DNA of 64,000 nt, from assembly GCF_011694515.1 (NCBI RefSeq), contig NZ_CP050192.1, positions 661,457 through 725,456 of the forward strand, given 5' to 3'. A program made the position numbers and the translations under genes. Origin of the DNA: Mycobacterium sp. DL592 (GTDB taxonomy: Bacteria; Actinomycetota; Actinomycetes; Mycobacteriales; Mycobacteriaceae). Under the pieces are notes generated by a model. That model ran no database searches, was not told the DNA's origin, and worked only from the letters and a program-made list of their open reading frames with translations. Positions 28,244-38,288 of this stretch are shown here, one piece after another. Each line of letters starts with the position of its first letter. Within the stretch, counting starts at the first letter, position 1.

Positions 28244-28513
28244 ATGACCGAAGAGTCGACCCCGTGGGGCACCGGGCTGACGGTCGCGGCGTTCGTCGCA
28301 GCGATCGTGGGCGCGGCGATCGTCGTCCTCAGCCTCGGGATGGTCCGGGTGCACCCGGCGGTGGCCGTCGCGCTCAACCTGATCGCGGTCGGCGGACTGG
28401 CACCCACGTTGTGGGGCTGGCGTCAGATACCGGTGCGACGGTGGTTCGTGCTGGGTGCTGCCGTGGGTGTCGCGGCCGGGTGGATCACCCTGCTCGGGCT
28501 CCTCGCGCGTTAG
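28244..28513 (+). CDS. small DUF2537-like membrane protein (Rv0882-like)
   Basis: The 89-residue protein is almost entirely three membrane helices: LTVAAFVAAIVGAAIVVLSLG, VALNLIAVGGLAPTLWGW and WFVLGAAVGVAAGWITLLGLL. There is a conserved ATLW-like turn and a short basic loop. It matches Rv0882 by order and size. The function is unknown. It lies 32 bases after the methyltransferase and converges on sepH. Confidence 0.83.
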   Translation: MTEESTPWGTGLTVAAFVAAIVGAAIVVLSLGMVRVHPAVAVALNLIAVGGLAPTLWGWRQIPVRRWFVLGAAVGVAAGWITLLGLLAR

Positions 28514-28519
28514 CGCGGG

Positions 28520-29296
28520 TCAGCGCTGGCCGCTGGAGCGCACTCCGAGCAGAACGTCCTCCCAGGCGGGAACGGTCGGCTTGGCCTTCGTCCGCTTGGC
28601 GCGAACCGGCGGGACCGGCGGTGAAGGCTCGGTCTCGACAGGGGCCTGCGCCGGTTCCGGCTCCTCCTCGAATTCCACGAGGGCGACCGGGGCGACGGGC
28701 CGCAGCGTGCGCTCGAAGCCAGGGTCGATCAGTTCGCTGGCCGCGTCGTCGACCGCGGTGACGGTGCCGCCGTGCGCACCGGGGGAGAACCGAAAGTGCG
28801 CCACGTTGTCCGAGAGACCGGCCTGCCACGCCATCTGCACGGTCCAGCGGCCGTCGTCGTTGCGCCAGGCATCCCAGGTGGTGGCTTCGGAGCTCAGGCC
28901 GCGGCCCGCGAGGGACGCGCTGATGGCTTCCAGCAGCGTCACGACCGCCGGACCGTCGGCCAGCATCGGGTGGGCGGCGGTGGCCAGTTCGGCGGCGCGC
29001 TGGCGTTCCAGCAGGACGGGATGGGCGAAGCGCTCGATCTTGCTGACGTCCATGCCGGATGCTTCGGCCAGTTGCTCGACGGATGCACCTGCTCGGATGC
29101 GGGCCTGAATATCTCTGGGACGCAACACGCCTTTGACCTCGATGTCCCTCAGGGTCTGACCCAACGACCGGTCGCCGCGCACGGCGGCACGCAGCCTGTC
29201 ATCGACTGGCAGGAGAAACTTGTCGGACGGGTCGCGACCTTCACAGATGATGGCTTTGCCGTCGACATCGAGTCCGATCACCTTGAGCTCACGCAT
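28520..29296 (-). CDS. sepH: cell-division regulator SepH (DUF3071, Rv0883c-like)
   Basis: The 258-residue protein begins with the conserved DUF3071 domain: MRELKVIGLDVDGKAIICEG, then RPRDIQARIRAGASVEQLAEASGMDVSKIERFAHPVLLER, which includes a helix-turn-helix-like segment. A disordered acidic/basic linker and a conserved C-terminal patch (PTVPAWEDVLLGVRSS) follow. SepH binds FtsZ and promotes filament assembly in Streptomyces and mycobacteria. A good ribosome-binding site (GAAGGAGG) precedes the ATG. It is followed on the same strand only by the convergent boundary. Confidence 0.9.
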   Translation of the reverse strand: MRELKVIGLDVDGKAIICEGRDPSDKFLLPVDDRLRAAVRGDRSLGQTLRDIEVKGVLRPRDIQARIRAGASVEQLAEASGMDVSKIERFAHPVLLERQRAAELATAAHPMLADGPAVVTLLEAISASLAGRGLSSEATTWDAWRNDDGRWTVQMAWQAGLSDNVAHFRFSPGAHGGTVTAVDDAASELIDPGFERTLRPVAPVALVEFEEEPEPAQAPVETEPSPPVPPVRAKRTKAKPTVPAWEDVLLGVRSSGQR

Positions 29297-29373
29297 GCCG
29301 ACCTCCTTCGTCCGGACTCTAACTCGGCGCGCCGAAAATAACGGTTAGGACACGCTGGAGTTACGGCCCCGGG

Positions 29374-30498
<1,125 letters not shown>

Positions 30499-30635
30499 TC
30501 AAGCCTAGAAGTCGGCGCGCCACTCCCGAAATCCAGCCGTTCGGCATAGCTGAAAACGGGTATGGACACTTAGGTGATACCTGCGGTACCGTTTGGACAT
30601 CACCCGCCCCAATGTAAACCTCTGAGGAGGATGTC

Positions 30636-31652
30636 ATGGCGAGAACCAAGATCGTGCGACGCTGGCGCCGCAACATGGACGTGCTGGACGACACCGTCTA
30701 CGTCGAGAAGCTGGCTACTCTCTCCGAGGGCTCGGTGCGCAGGAACTTCAATCCCTACACCGATATCGACTGGGATTCACCCGAGTTCGCCGTCGTGCCC
30801 AACGACGAGCGCTGGATTCTGCCGGCAAGCGACCCGATCGGACGGCATCCCTGGTACCAGTCGCAGACCAAGCAGCGCCAGATCGAGATCGGCATGTGGC
30901 GGCAGTCCAACGTCGCCAAGGTCGGTCTTCACTTCGAGTCCATCCTGATCCGGGGCTTGATGGAGTACGCCTTCTGGACGCCCAACGGCTCACCGGAATA
31001 CCGGTACTGCCTGCACGAGGCGGTCGAAGAGTGCAACCACACGATGATGTTCCAGGAGATGGTGAACCGCATTGGTGCCGACGTGCCCGGCATGCCGCGG
31101 CTGTTGAAGTGGCTTCAGCCGGGTATTCCGCTGGTGGCCGGACCGCTGCCCATCCCGTTCTGGTTCGGAATCCTGGCCGGCGAGGAGCCGATCGACCACA
31201 CGCAGAAAAACGTTCTGCGCGAAGGCAAGACGTTGCACCCGATCATGGAACGGGTGATGGCGATCCACGTCGCCGAGGAGGCCCGGCACATCTCGTTCGC
31301 CCACGAGTACCTGCGCAAGCGGGTGCCCCACCTGCCGCGGCGCAAGCGGTTCTGGCTGTCGCTCTACGTGCCTGTGGTGATGCGGGTGCTGTGCTCGGCG
31401 ATCATCGTCCCGCCGAGGGCGTTCTGGAAGGAGTTCGACATCCCGCGCTCGGTGCGCAAGGAGATCTTCTTCTCCTCACCCGAGTCGCGACAGATGTTGC
31501 GCGACATGTTCGGTGACGTCCGCATGCTCGCCACCGACACCGGGCTGATGAACCCGTTGGCGAAGCTGATGTGGCGGATCTGCCGGATCGACGGTCAGCC
31601 CACTCGGTTCCGCAGCGAGCCGGCCCGCCAGCACGTGGTCACCGCCGCGTAG
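30636..31652 (+). CDS. AurF-like diiron oxygenase family protein (Rv0885-like)
   Basis: The 338-residue helical protein carries ferritin-like metal-ligand motifs: HFESILIRGLMEY, EAVEECNHTMMFQEMVNRIG (ExxxH) and HVAEEARHISFAHE (ExxxHxxxxHE). These suggest a dinuclear iron centre like that of the N-oxygenase AurF. The natural substrate is unknown. A strong ribosome-binding site (TGAGGAGGATG) precedes the ATG. The ferredoxin-reductase fprB begins 19 bases downstream, and could provide electrons. Confidence 0.9.
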   Translation: MARTKIVRRWRRNMDVLDDTVYVEKLATLSEGSVRRNFNPYTDIDWDSPEFAVVPNDERWILPASDPIGRHPWYQSQTKQRQIEIGMWRQSNVAKVGLHFESILIRGLMEYAFWTPNGSPEYRYCLHEAVEECNHTMMFQEMVNRIGADVPGMPRLLKWLQPGIPLVAGPLPIPFWFGILAGEEPIDHTQKNVLREGKTLHPIMERVMAIHVAEEARHISFAHEYLRKRVPHLPRRKRFWLSLYVPVVMRVLCSAIIVPPRAFWKEFDIPRSVRKEIFFSSPESRQMLRDMFGDVRMLATDTGLMNPLAKLMWRICRIDGQPTRFRSEPARQHVVTAA

Positions 31653-31671
31653 GCCGAAGGACTCACGCACT

Positions 31672-33354
31672 GTGCCCCATGTGATCACCCAGTCGTGTTG
31701 CAGCGACGGGTCCTGTGTCTACGCATGCCCGGTGAACTGCATCCATCCCAGCCCTGACGAGCCGGGTTTCGCCACCGCCGAGATGCTCTACATCGATCCG
31801 GTGGCGTGTGTGGACTGCGGGGCGTGCGTCAGCGCGTGCCCGGTCGGCGCGATCGTGCCCGACCGGAACCTGGCGGCCGCGCAACTCCCGTTCGTCGAAC
31901 TCAATGCCTCGTTCTATCCGGAGCGCCCTGCCGGTGTGAAGCTGCCGCCGACGTCCAAGCTCGCACCGGTGTTGCCGGCGCCGCAGCTACACCGCGGAGG
32001 GGACCTCACGGTCGCCATCGTCGGGTCGGGACCGGCAGGCATGTACGCCGCCGACGAGCTGCTGACGCAGAAGGGCGTCCGGGTCAATGTCTTCGACAAA
32101 CTGCCCACCCCGTTCGGCTTGGTCCGTGCCGGTGTCGCCCCGGATCACCAGAGCACCAAGGGTGTGACGCGGCTCTTCGACCGGATCAGCAGCCATCCCC
32201 GCTTCACGTTCTTCCTCAATGTCGAAGTGGGTAAGCATCTTTCGCATGCCGAACTCCTCGAGCATCACCATGCGGTGCTCTATGCCGTCGGTGCGCCCGA
32301 CGACCGCAGGCTCGACATCCCGGGCATGGGCCTGTCCGGTACCGGCACCGCGACCGAGACGGTGGCCTGGGTCAACGGTCATCCCGATTTCGCCGCACTG
32401 GACGTCGAGCTGGGCCACGAGCAGGTGGTGATCGTCGGCAACGGCAACGTCGCCCTCGACGTGGCCCGGATTCTGACCGCCGACCCCGACGACCTGGCGC
32501 GCACCGACATCTCGGGTGCGGCGCTGCAGGCGTTGCGTGCCTCGGCGATACGGGAGGTCGTCATCGCCGCCCGGCGCGATCCCGCCGACTCCGCCTTCAC
32601 CCTGCCCGAGCTGATCGGGCTGACATCGGTCGCCGACGTCGTGCTCGACGCCGAGGACCGCGACCTCGTGCGGCGCGACCTCGCCGCGGTCGAGGATGCA
32701 CTCACCACGGCGAAGCTGGAGATCCTGGCCAAGCTGCCGGTGGCCTCGGCCACTGCCGCGCGGCCGCGAATCCGGTTGGCCTACCGGTTGACTCCGCACC
32801 GCATCGTGGGCAGCGATCGCGTGACGGGAATCGAGTTCCGCCGCACCGGAACCGAGGACACCGCCCACCTCGACGCCGGCCTGGTGCTCACATCGATCGG
32901 TTATCGCGGCAAGCCCGTCCCCGGGCTTCCGTTCGACGACGCTGCGGCGGTGGTGCCCAACGACGGCGGCCGGGTCGTCGACCCGGAATCCGGACGCCCG
33001 TTGCCCGGCTCGTACGTCGCCGGCTGGATCAAGCGGGGACCCACTGGGTTCATCGGAACCAACAAGTCCTGCGCCATGCAGACCGTGTCGCGACTCGTCG
33101 ACGACTTCAACGCCGGGCTTCTCACCGATCCGGTCGGGCGGCCCGGTGCGGTGGAGCGTCTGGTCCGCGCCCGGCGCCCCGGCGTCATCGACGCGGCGGG
33201 CTGGCAGGCGATCGACGCCGCCGAGATCCGCCGCGGCGAGGCGGAGGGCAGGCCGCGCGCGAAGTTCACCGCGGTGGCCGACATGGTCGCCGCGGCCGCT
33301 GCTGCCCCGGGACCGTCGGTGACCGCTCGGCTACTGGCCGGCCTGCGGCGCTGA
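31672..33354 (+). CDS. fprB: ferredoxin-NADP reductase with N-terminal ferredoxin domain
   Basis: The 560-residue protein fuses a two-cluster ferredoxin (Cys9/10, Cys15, Cys19, Cys23; Cys46, Cys49, Cys52, Cys56 in VACVDCGACVSACPVG) to an adrenodoxin-reductase-like domain. That domain starts near residue 110 (VAIVGSGPAGMYAADEL for FAD; VIVGNGNVALDVARIL for NADPH; GYVAGWIKRGPTGFIGTNK at the C-terminal flavin site). It shuttles electrons between NADPH and ferredoxins or P450-type acceptors. The start is GTG 31672, closely after the diiron gene. Confidence 0.95.
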   Translation: MPHVITQSCCSDGSCVYACPVNCIHPSPDEPGFATAEMLYIDPVACVDCGACVSACPVGAIVPDRNLAAAQLPFVELNASFYPERPAGVKLPPTSKLAPVLPAPQLHRGGDLTVAIVGSGPAGMYAADELLTQKGVRVNVFDKLPTPFGLVRAGVAPDHQSTKGVTRLFDRISSHPRFTFFLNVEVGKHLSHAELLEHHHAVLYAVGAPDDRRLDIPGMGLSGTGTATETVAWVNGHPDFAALDVELGHEQVVIVGNGNVALDVARILTADPDDLARTDISGAALQALRASAIREVVIAARRDPADSAFTLPELIGLTSVADVVLDAEDRDLVRRDLAAVEDALTTAKLEILAKLPVASATAARPRIRLAYRLTPHRIVGSDRVTGIEFRRTGTEDTAHLDAGLVLTSIGYRGKPVPGLPFDDAAAVVPNDGGRVVDPESGRPLPGSYVAGWIKRGPTGFIGTNKSCAMQTVSRLVDDFNAGLLTDPVGRPGAVERLVRARRPGVIDAAGWQAIDAAEIRRGEAEGRPRAKFTAVADMVAAAAAAPGPSVTARLLAGLRR

Positions 33355-33500
33355 GACCGGCTGCCCCAGCGACCACTGGTGCCCGAACGGATCGCGGGCC
33401 ATGCCGTACCGATTGCCCCAGAACTGGTCCTCGGGCGGCATCACCACGGCCCCGTCGATGTGTGGCGCGGCGACGCTGCGGATTGAACATCGATCGTCAT
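33331..33500 (-). pseudogene. broken glyoxalase/VOC-family gene (Rv0887c position)
   Basis: On the minus strand an AGGAGG site (33507-33512) precedes an ATG at 33500 that opens MTIDVQSAASPR, but this frame stops after 19 codons. In the next frame the text becomes DGAVVMPPEDQFWGNRYGMARDPFGHQWSL, the unmistakable C-terminal strand and metal-ligand end of a VOC (glyoxalase/bleomycin-resistance) protein. About 90 central codons are missing, with a frameshift at the join. Rv0887c, a VOC protein of about 150 residues, is at this place in M. tuberculosis. The remnant overlaps the fprB end. Confidence 0.8.
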
Positions 33501-33636
33501 GGGGATCCTCCTGTCGGTTAGGAGCGGCCGGGGGCGTCATCGGGGAGGCATCGCGGGCGGGCGAATTTCATCGCTCACCCGCGGTACACAGCCCACACTG
33601 GAGTACGGTTCGGGGCTTGACACAGGGAGGTCGACG

Positions 33637-34974
33637 ATGACCACCACGACAGTGGTGCGGTCGAGCGCCGCCGAGACCCGGCGGGCGATCTGGAACACGA
33701 TCCGGGGGTCGTCGGGCAACCTCGTCGAGTGGTACGACGTCTACGTCTACACCGTCTTCGCAACGTATTTCGAGGGCCAGTTCTTCGACGAGTCCGAGAA
33801 GAACTCGACGGTCTACGTGTACGCGATATTCGCGATCACCTTCGTGATGCGGCCCGTCGGGGCGTGGTTCTTCGGCCGGTTCGCCGACCGGCGGGGCCGG
33901 CGTGCGGCACTGACGGTGAGCGTGTCGCTGATGGCGCTGTGCTCGCTGGTGATTGCGCTGGTGCCGTCGCAGGCGCGGATCGGAATGGCGGCGCCGATCA
34001 TCCTGATCGTGGCCCGGCTGGTTCAGGGTTTCGCGACCGGCGGTGAATACGGCACATCGGCGACGTACATGTCGGAAGCGGCGACCCGGGAGCGGCGCGG
34101 GTTCTTCTCGTCGTTCCAGTACGTGACGCTGGTCGGTGGGCACGTGCTGGCGCAGTTCACGCTGCTGATCCTGCAGTCGGTTCTCACTGATGAGCAGTTG
34201 CATGAATTCGGTTGGCGCATCGCGTTTGCCGTGGGCGGTGTGGCGGCGGTAGTGGTGTTCTGGCTACGCCGCACGATGGACGAGTCGCTGTCCCCGGAGG
34301 TCATCGAGGCCGCCAAGGCGGGAAAGGACCCTGCGGCGGGTTCGATGCGGGCGCTGTTCACCCACTATTGGCGGCCACTGCTGCTGTGCTTCCTGATCAC
34401 GCTGGGCGGGACGGTGGCTTTCTACACCTACAGCGTCAACGCGCCTGCGATCGTCAAGACCGCCTACAAGGGCGAGGGCATGACGGCGACATGGATCAAC
34501 CTGAGCGGGCTGATCTTGTTGATGGTGCTGCAGCCGGTGGGCGGGCTCATCAGCGACCGGATCGGACGCAAGCCGATGCTGGTGTTCTTCGGTGTCGGCG
34601 GCGTGGTGTGGACGTATGTGCTGATCACATTTCTGCCCCAAACCCGTTCGCCGCTGACTTCTTTCGCGCTGGTCGCGGTGAGCTATGTGATCCTGACGGG
34701 ATACACGTCGATCAACGCGCTGGTGAAGTCGGAGTTGTTTCCGGCGCAGGTGCGCGCACTCGGGGTGGGGGTCGGCTATGCGCTGGCGAACTCGATCTTC
34801 GGTGGGACGGCGCCGCTGATCTACCAGGCGGCCAAGGCGCAGGGCCAGGTGCCGCTGTTCATCGGCTATGTGACGGTCTGCATCGCCGTGTCGCTGGTGA
34901 TCTACATCTTCTGCCTGCGCAACAAGGCTGATACGTATCTGGATCGAGAACGGGGCTCGGCGTTCGGGTCGTGA
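33637..34974 (+). CDS. MHS-family MFS transporter (KgtP/ShiA/ProP type)
   Basis: The 445-residue protein has 12 predicted membrane segments and the family hallmarks. These are SSGNLVEWYDVYVYT at the first segment, RPVGAWFFGRFADRRGRRAAL (loop 2-3 motif), RLVQGFATGGEYGTSATYMSEAATRERRGF and GLISDRIGRKPML (the repeated loop motif). Members import metabolites such as 2-oxoglutarate, shikimate, citrate or betaines with protons. The ATG at 33637 follows GGGAGGTCGACG. It has no M. tuberculosis counterpart at this site and lies between the broken VOC gene and citA, suggesting an insertion; a carboxylate substrate is speculative. Confidence 0.87.
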   Translation: MTTTTVVRSSAAETRRAIWNTIRGSSGNLVEWYDVYVYTVFATYFEGQFFDESEKNSTVYVYAIFAITFVMRPVGAWFFGRFADRRGRRAALTVSVSLMALCSLVIALVPSQARIGMAAPIILIVARLVQGFATGGEYGTSATYMSEAATRERRGFFSSFQYVTLVGGHVLAQFTLLILQSVLTDEQLHEFGWRIAFAVGGVAAVVVFWLRRTMDESLSPEVIEAAKAGKDPAAGSMRALFTHYWRPLLLCFLITLGGTVAFYTYSVNAPAIVKTAYKGEGMTATWINLSGLILLMVLQPVGGLISDRIGRKPMLVFFGVGGVVWTYVLITFLPQTRSPLTSFALVAVSYVILTGYTSINALVKSELFPAQVRALGVGVGYALANSIFGGTAPLIYQAAKAQGQVPLFIGYVTVCIAVSLVIYIFCLRNKADTYLDRERGSAFGS

Positions 34975-34986
34975 GCGCTGCGCCGG

Positions 34987-36111
34987 CTAGCTGGGCGTGT
35001 GGGAAATCTGGTCCCAGCCCTCGACCGATTCCGCTGCGCGCGGTGCCGGGCCGATGTAGATCGCCGACGGCCGCACCAGTTTGCCCAGTGTCTTCTGCTC
35101 GAGGATGTGGGCGCACCAGCCGGCGGTGCGGCCACAGGTGAACATCGCCGGCATCATCTTGGCGGGCACCTTGGCGAAGTCCAGGATCACCGCAGCCCAG
35201 AACTCGACGTTGGTCTCGATCGCCCGATCCGGGCGACGCTCCCGCAGCTCGGCCAGGGCGGCCTGCTCCAGGGCTGCGGCCACCTCGTAGCGGGGGGCGG
35301 CCAACCGTTTGGCGGTGGCCCGCAGCACCCGCGCCCGTGGGTCCTCGGCCCGGTACACCCGGTGACCGAAGCCCATCAGCTTCTCTTTGCTGTCGAGGAT
35401 GTTCTTGACCACGGTCCGGGCGTCTCCGGTGCGCTCAACCTCCTCGATCATGGGGATCACCCGGGCGGGCGCGCCGCCGTGCAGCGGTCCACTCATCGCA
35501 CCGATCGCTCCCGAGAGCGCGGCGGCGACGTCGGCTCCGGTGGAGGCGATCACCCGCGCGGTGAACGTGGAGGCGTTCATCCCGTGCTCGGCCGCCGACA
35601 CCCAGTAGGCGTCGATCGCGGCGATGTGCCGCGGGTCCGGCTCGCCCTGCCAGCGGGTCATGAATCGTTCTGTGACGGTGGAGCATTCGTCGATGACGCG
35701 TTGCGGCACGGCCGGCTGGTAGATGCCGCGTGCCGACTGGGCGACGTAGGACAGGGCCATCACCGAGGCCCGCGCCAGGTGCTGCCGGGCCGTCTCGCCG
35801 TCGATGTCCAGCAGCGGCCGGTAGCCCCAGATCGGCGCCAGCATGGCCAGACCGGCCTGCACGTCGACCCGGACGTCGCCGGTGTGAATGGGCAGCGGGA
35901 AGGGTTCGGCCGGCGGCAGGCCGTCGCCGAATCGGCCGTCGACGAGCAGCCCCCAGACGTCGCCGAAGGTCACGCCGTTGTGCACCAGATCCTCGATGTC
36001 GACGCCGCGATACCGCAGCGCGCCCCCGTCCTTGTCGGGTTCGGCGATCTCGGTGGTGAACGCCACCACGCCTTCCAGGCCGGGTGCGAAGTCTTCCGGT
36101 ACCAGCGTCAT
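34987..36111 (-). CDS. citA: citrate synthase 2 (Rv0889c-like)
   Basis: This 374-residue type II-like small citrate synthase has [45 protein letters not shown] (catalytic His) and NVEFWAAVILDFAKVP (catalytic Asp region). It condenses acetyl-CoA with oxaloacetate; 2-methylcitrate synthase activity is a known alternative in this subfamily. The start is ATG 36111, in agreement with family length. The shorter start was chosen because the longer frame overlaps the pdxH promoter. A second citrate synthase, gltA2, lies at 39 kb. Confidence 0.93.
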   Translation of the reverse strand: MTLVPEDFAPGLEGVVAFTTEIAEPDKDGGALRYRGVDIEDLVHNGVTFGDVWGLLVDGRFGDGLPPAEPFPLPIHTGDVRVDVQAGLAMLAPIWGYRPLLDIDGETARQHLARASVMALSYVAQSARGIYQPAVPQRVIDECSTVTERFMTRWQGEPDPRHIAAIDAYWVSAAEHGMNASTFTARVIASTGADVAAALSGAIGAMSGPLHGGAPARVIPMIEEVERTGDARTVVKNILDSKEKLMGFGHRVYRAEDPRARVLRATAKRLAAPRYEVAAALEQAALAELRERRPDRAIETNVEFWAAVILDFAKVPAKMMPAMFTCGRTAGWCAHILEQKTLGKLVRPSAIYIGPAPRAAESVEGWDQISHTPS

Positions 36112-36188
36112 AGGTGGATTGTTCCACTCGGGCACAGGCCTGTCGCTACCGGCCGGTAACTATCTGCCCGCCGCCGGCGGCGTACCGT

Positions 36189-36854
36189 ATGAGCGTGGAA
36201 TTTCCAGCGGGTGATCGCCTGGCGGCGATGCGGGTGGAGTACGGGTCGGTCGAGAAGGACGGCAGCACCGACCTCGACGTCGACTGGCTGGCCGACGGCT
36301 GGCTTGCGTTGTTGCACAGGTGGATTGCCGATGCGGAAGCGGCCGGGGTAGCCGAACCCAACGCGATGGTGCTGGCCACCGTCGAGGGCGGCAGGCCGGT
36401 CAGCCGGACGGTGCTGTGCAAGAGCGTGGACGAGACCGGCATCACCTTCTACACCAACTACGACTCCGCCAAGGGCGCCGACCTGGCCGCCACACCCTAT
36501 GCGTCGGTGACGTTCCCCTGGTACGCGCTGGGCCGCCAGGTTCACATCCGCGGCTCGGTCACCAAGGTCAGTGCGGAGGAGACCGCCGAGTACTGGTCCA
36601 AACGTCCCCGTGGCTCCCAACTCGGCGCGTGGGCTTCGGCGCAGTCGCGGCCGATCGGGTCGCGCTCCGAACTGCTCGACCAGCTGGCCGAGGTGACCGC
36701 GCGCTTCGCCGCTGACGAGCAGGTGCCGGTGCCCCCGCACTGGGGCGGCTACCGCATCGCGCCGGAGGTCGTCGAGTTCTGGCAGGGCCGGGAGAACCGG
36801 ATCCACAACCGAATTCGGGTAACCGGCAACGTGGTCGAGCGGCTGCAGCCCTAG
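36189..36854 (+). CDS. pdxH: pyridoxine/pyridoxamine 5'-phosphate oxidase
   Basis: The 221-residue FMN enzyme has [39 protein letters not shown] (FMN-binding sheet), [18 protein letters not shown] and a C-terminal [25 protein letters not shown] (substrate arginine/histidine end). It makes pyridoxal phosphate from the pyridoxine or pyridoxamine form. The ATG at 36189 (MSVEFPAGD) is preferred to the longer frame that crosses the citA promoter. It ends two bases before the MFS gene. Confidence 0.94.
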   Translation: MSVEFPAGDRLAAMRVEYGSVEKDGSTDLDVDWLADGWLALLHRWIADAEAAGVAEPNAMVLATVEGGRPVSRTVLCKSVDETGITFYTNYDSAKGADLAATPYASVTFPWYALGRQVHIRGSVTKVSAEETAEYWSKRPRGSQLGAWASAQSRPIGSRSELLDQLAEVTARFAADEQVPVPPHWGGYRIAPEVVEFWQGRENRIHNRIRVTGNVVERLQP

Positions 36855-36856
36855 CC

Positions 36857-38173
36857 GTGCGGCGGCGCGATCCGATGTCGCCGGACCGGCGGCTCCAGTT
36901 CTTCGCCGACACCACACCGCTTCGAACGCCGGACTTCCGCCGGTTGTGGCTGGCCGGCATCGTCACGGTGATCGGGGGCAACCTCACGATCTTCGCGGTG
37001 CCCGTGCAGCTCTACGTCCTGACGCAGAACTCCGCGTACGTGGGACTGTCGGGTCTGTTCGCGCTCGTGCCGTTGATCGTGTTCGGTCTGCTCGGCGGGG
37101 CCTGGGCCGACGCGATGGATCGCCGGCTGCTCCTGATCATCGCCTCGTGCGGCCTGGCGGTGGCCTCGGTCCTGCTGTGGTTGCAGGCCGAGCTGCAGTG
37201 CAACAACGTCTGGCTGGTGCTCGTCCTGCTGTCGGTGCAGCAGGCGTTCTTCGCGATCAACTCGCCGACCCGCGGCGCAGCGATACCCCGCATGCTTCCG
37301 ATCGATCAGCTGCCCGCGGCCAACTCGCTGAACATGACGGTGCAGCAGTTCGGGGCGATCGTCGGTCCGCTGCTCGCCGGCCTGCTGCTGCGCTGGGTCG
37401 ACCTGTCGACGCTGTATCTGATCGACGCGATCACCTGCCTGCTGCCGATCTGGGTGACGTTCCGGCTCGCGCCCATGCCGGCAACAGGGGCGGCCGACTC
37501 CGACGGGACCTCCCGCTGGGGCATCGGCGCGGTGCTCGAGGGATTTCGCTACCTGGCCGGAAACCGGGTGGTGCTGATGTCGTTCGTCGTCGACCTGATC
37601 GCGATGATCTTCGGAATGCCGCGGGCGTTGTTCCCGCAGATGGCGCACGAGAGCTTCGGTGGGCCGGTCGCGGGCGGCACCACGATGGCTCTGCTGGCTG
37701 CCGCGATGTCGTTCGGTGCCGTCGCCGGCGGGGTGTTCTCCGGCTGGTTCCCGCGGGTTCGCCGACAGGGACTGGCGGTGATCGTCGCGATCGTCGTCTG
37801 GGGTGTGGCGATGGCCGGGTTCGGGGTGGCCGGCGGGCTGGCTGGCGGGCATGGCGGTCTTGTGATGTGGATTGCGTTGGTGTTCTTGGCAATTGGTGGG
37901 GCAGCTGACATGGTGTCAGCAGCTTTCCGGTCGACCATCCTGCAAGAGGTGGCATCCGACGACCTGCGGGGCCGGCTGCAGGGGGTGTTCCTCGTGGTGG
38001 TCGCGGGCGGCCCCCGGCTGGCCGACACGGTGCACGGTGCGGCGGCCGCCGCGGTGGGCACGACGATCGCCGCGGCCGGTGGGGGAGGGCTCGTCGTGGT
38101 CGGTGTGCTGCTCGCCTCGGCGGCGGTTCCGGCCTTCGTGCGCTATCGCGTCGGGCCGGCGCAAGCCCGCTAG
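36857..38173 (+). CDS. MFS exporter (EntS-like)
   Basis: The 438-residue protein has 10-12 membrane segments. An N-terminal segment reads TPDFRRLWLAGIVTVIGGNLTIFAVPVQLYVLTQNSAYVGLSG, then DAMDRRLLLI (loop 2-3), SPTRGAAIPRMLPIDQLPAANSLNMT and VASDDLRGRLQGVFLV. This resembles siderophore-export-type MFS proteins such as EntS; the substrate is unknown. GTG 36857 follows pdxH by two bases; ATG 36875 (MSPDRRLQFF) is an alternative. The TetR regulator downstream may control it. Confidence 0.87.
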   Translation: MRRRDPMSPDRRLQFFADTTPLRTPDFRRLWLAGIVTVIGGNLTIFAVPVQLYVLTQNSAYVGLSGLFALVPLIVFGLLGGAWADAMDRRLLLIIASCGLAVASVLLWLQAELQCNNVWLVLVLLSVQQAFFAINSPTRGAAIPRMLPIDQLPAANSLNMTVQQFGAIVGPLLAGLLLRWVDLSTLYLIDAITCLLPIWVTFRLAPMPATGAADSDGTSRWGIGAVLEGFRYLAGNRVVLMSFVVDLIAMIFGMPRALFPQMAHESFGGPVAGGTTMALLAAAMSFGAVAGGVFSGWFPRVRRQGLAVIVAIVVWGVAMAGFGVAGGLAGGHGGLVMWIALVFLAIGGAADMVSAAFRSTILQEVASDDLRGRLQGVFLVVVAGGPRLADTVHGAAAAAVGTTIAAAGGGGLVVVGVLLASAAVPAFVRYRVGPAQAR

Positions 38174-38207
38174 CCGGGCCGTGTGGCGGTGCCATCAATA
38201 CGGTGAT

Positions 38208-38225
38208 ATTGCCGCCATCGGCGAT
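38208..38225. promoter_or_regulatory. candidate TetR operator
   Basis: ATTGCCGCCATCGGCGAT is an 18-base inverted repeat with seven of eight outer positions paired. It lies between the MFS stop and the TetR gene, 64 bases before the latter. It is a plausible autoregulatory site, unproven. Confidence 0.4.
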
Positions 38226-38288
38226 AGTCGCGGCATACCCTCGACCAGCTGACTTAAGGGACGCTGTGAGGCGAGGGGCTGGTCGGAC

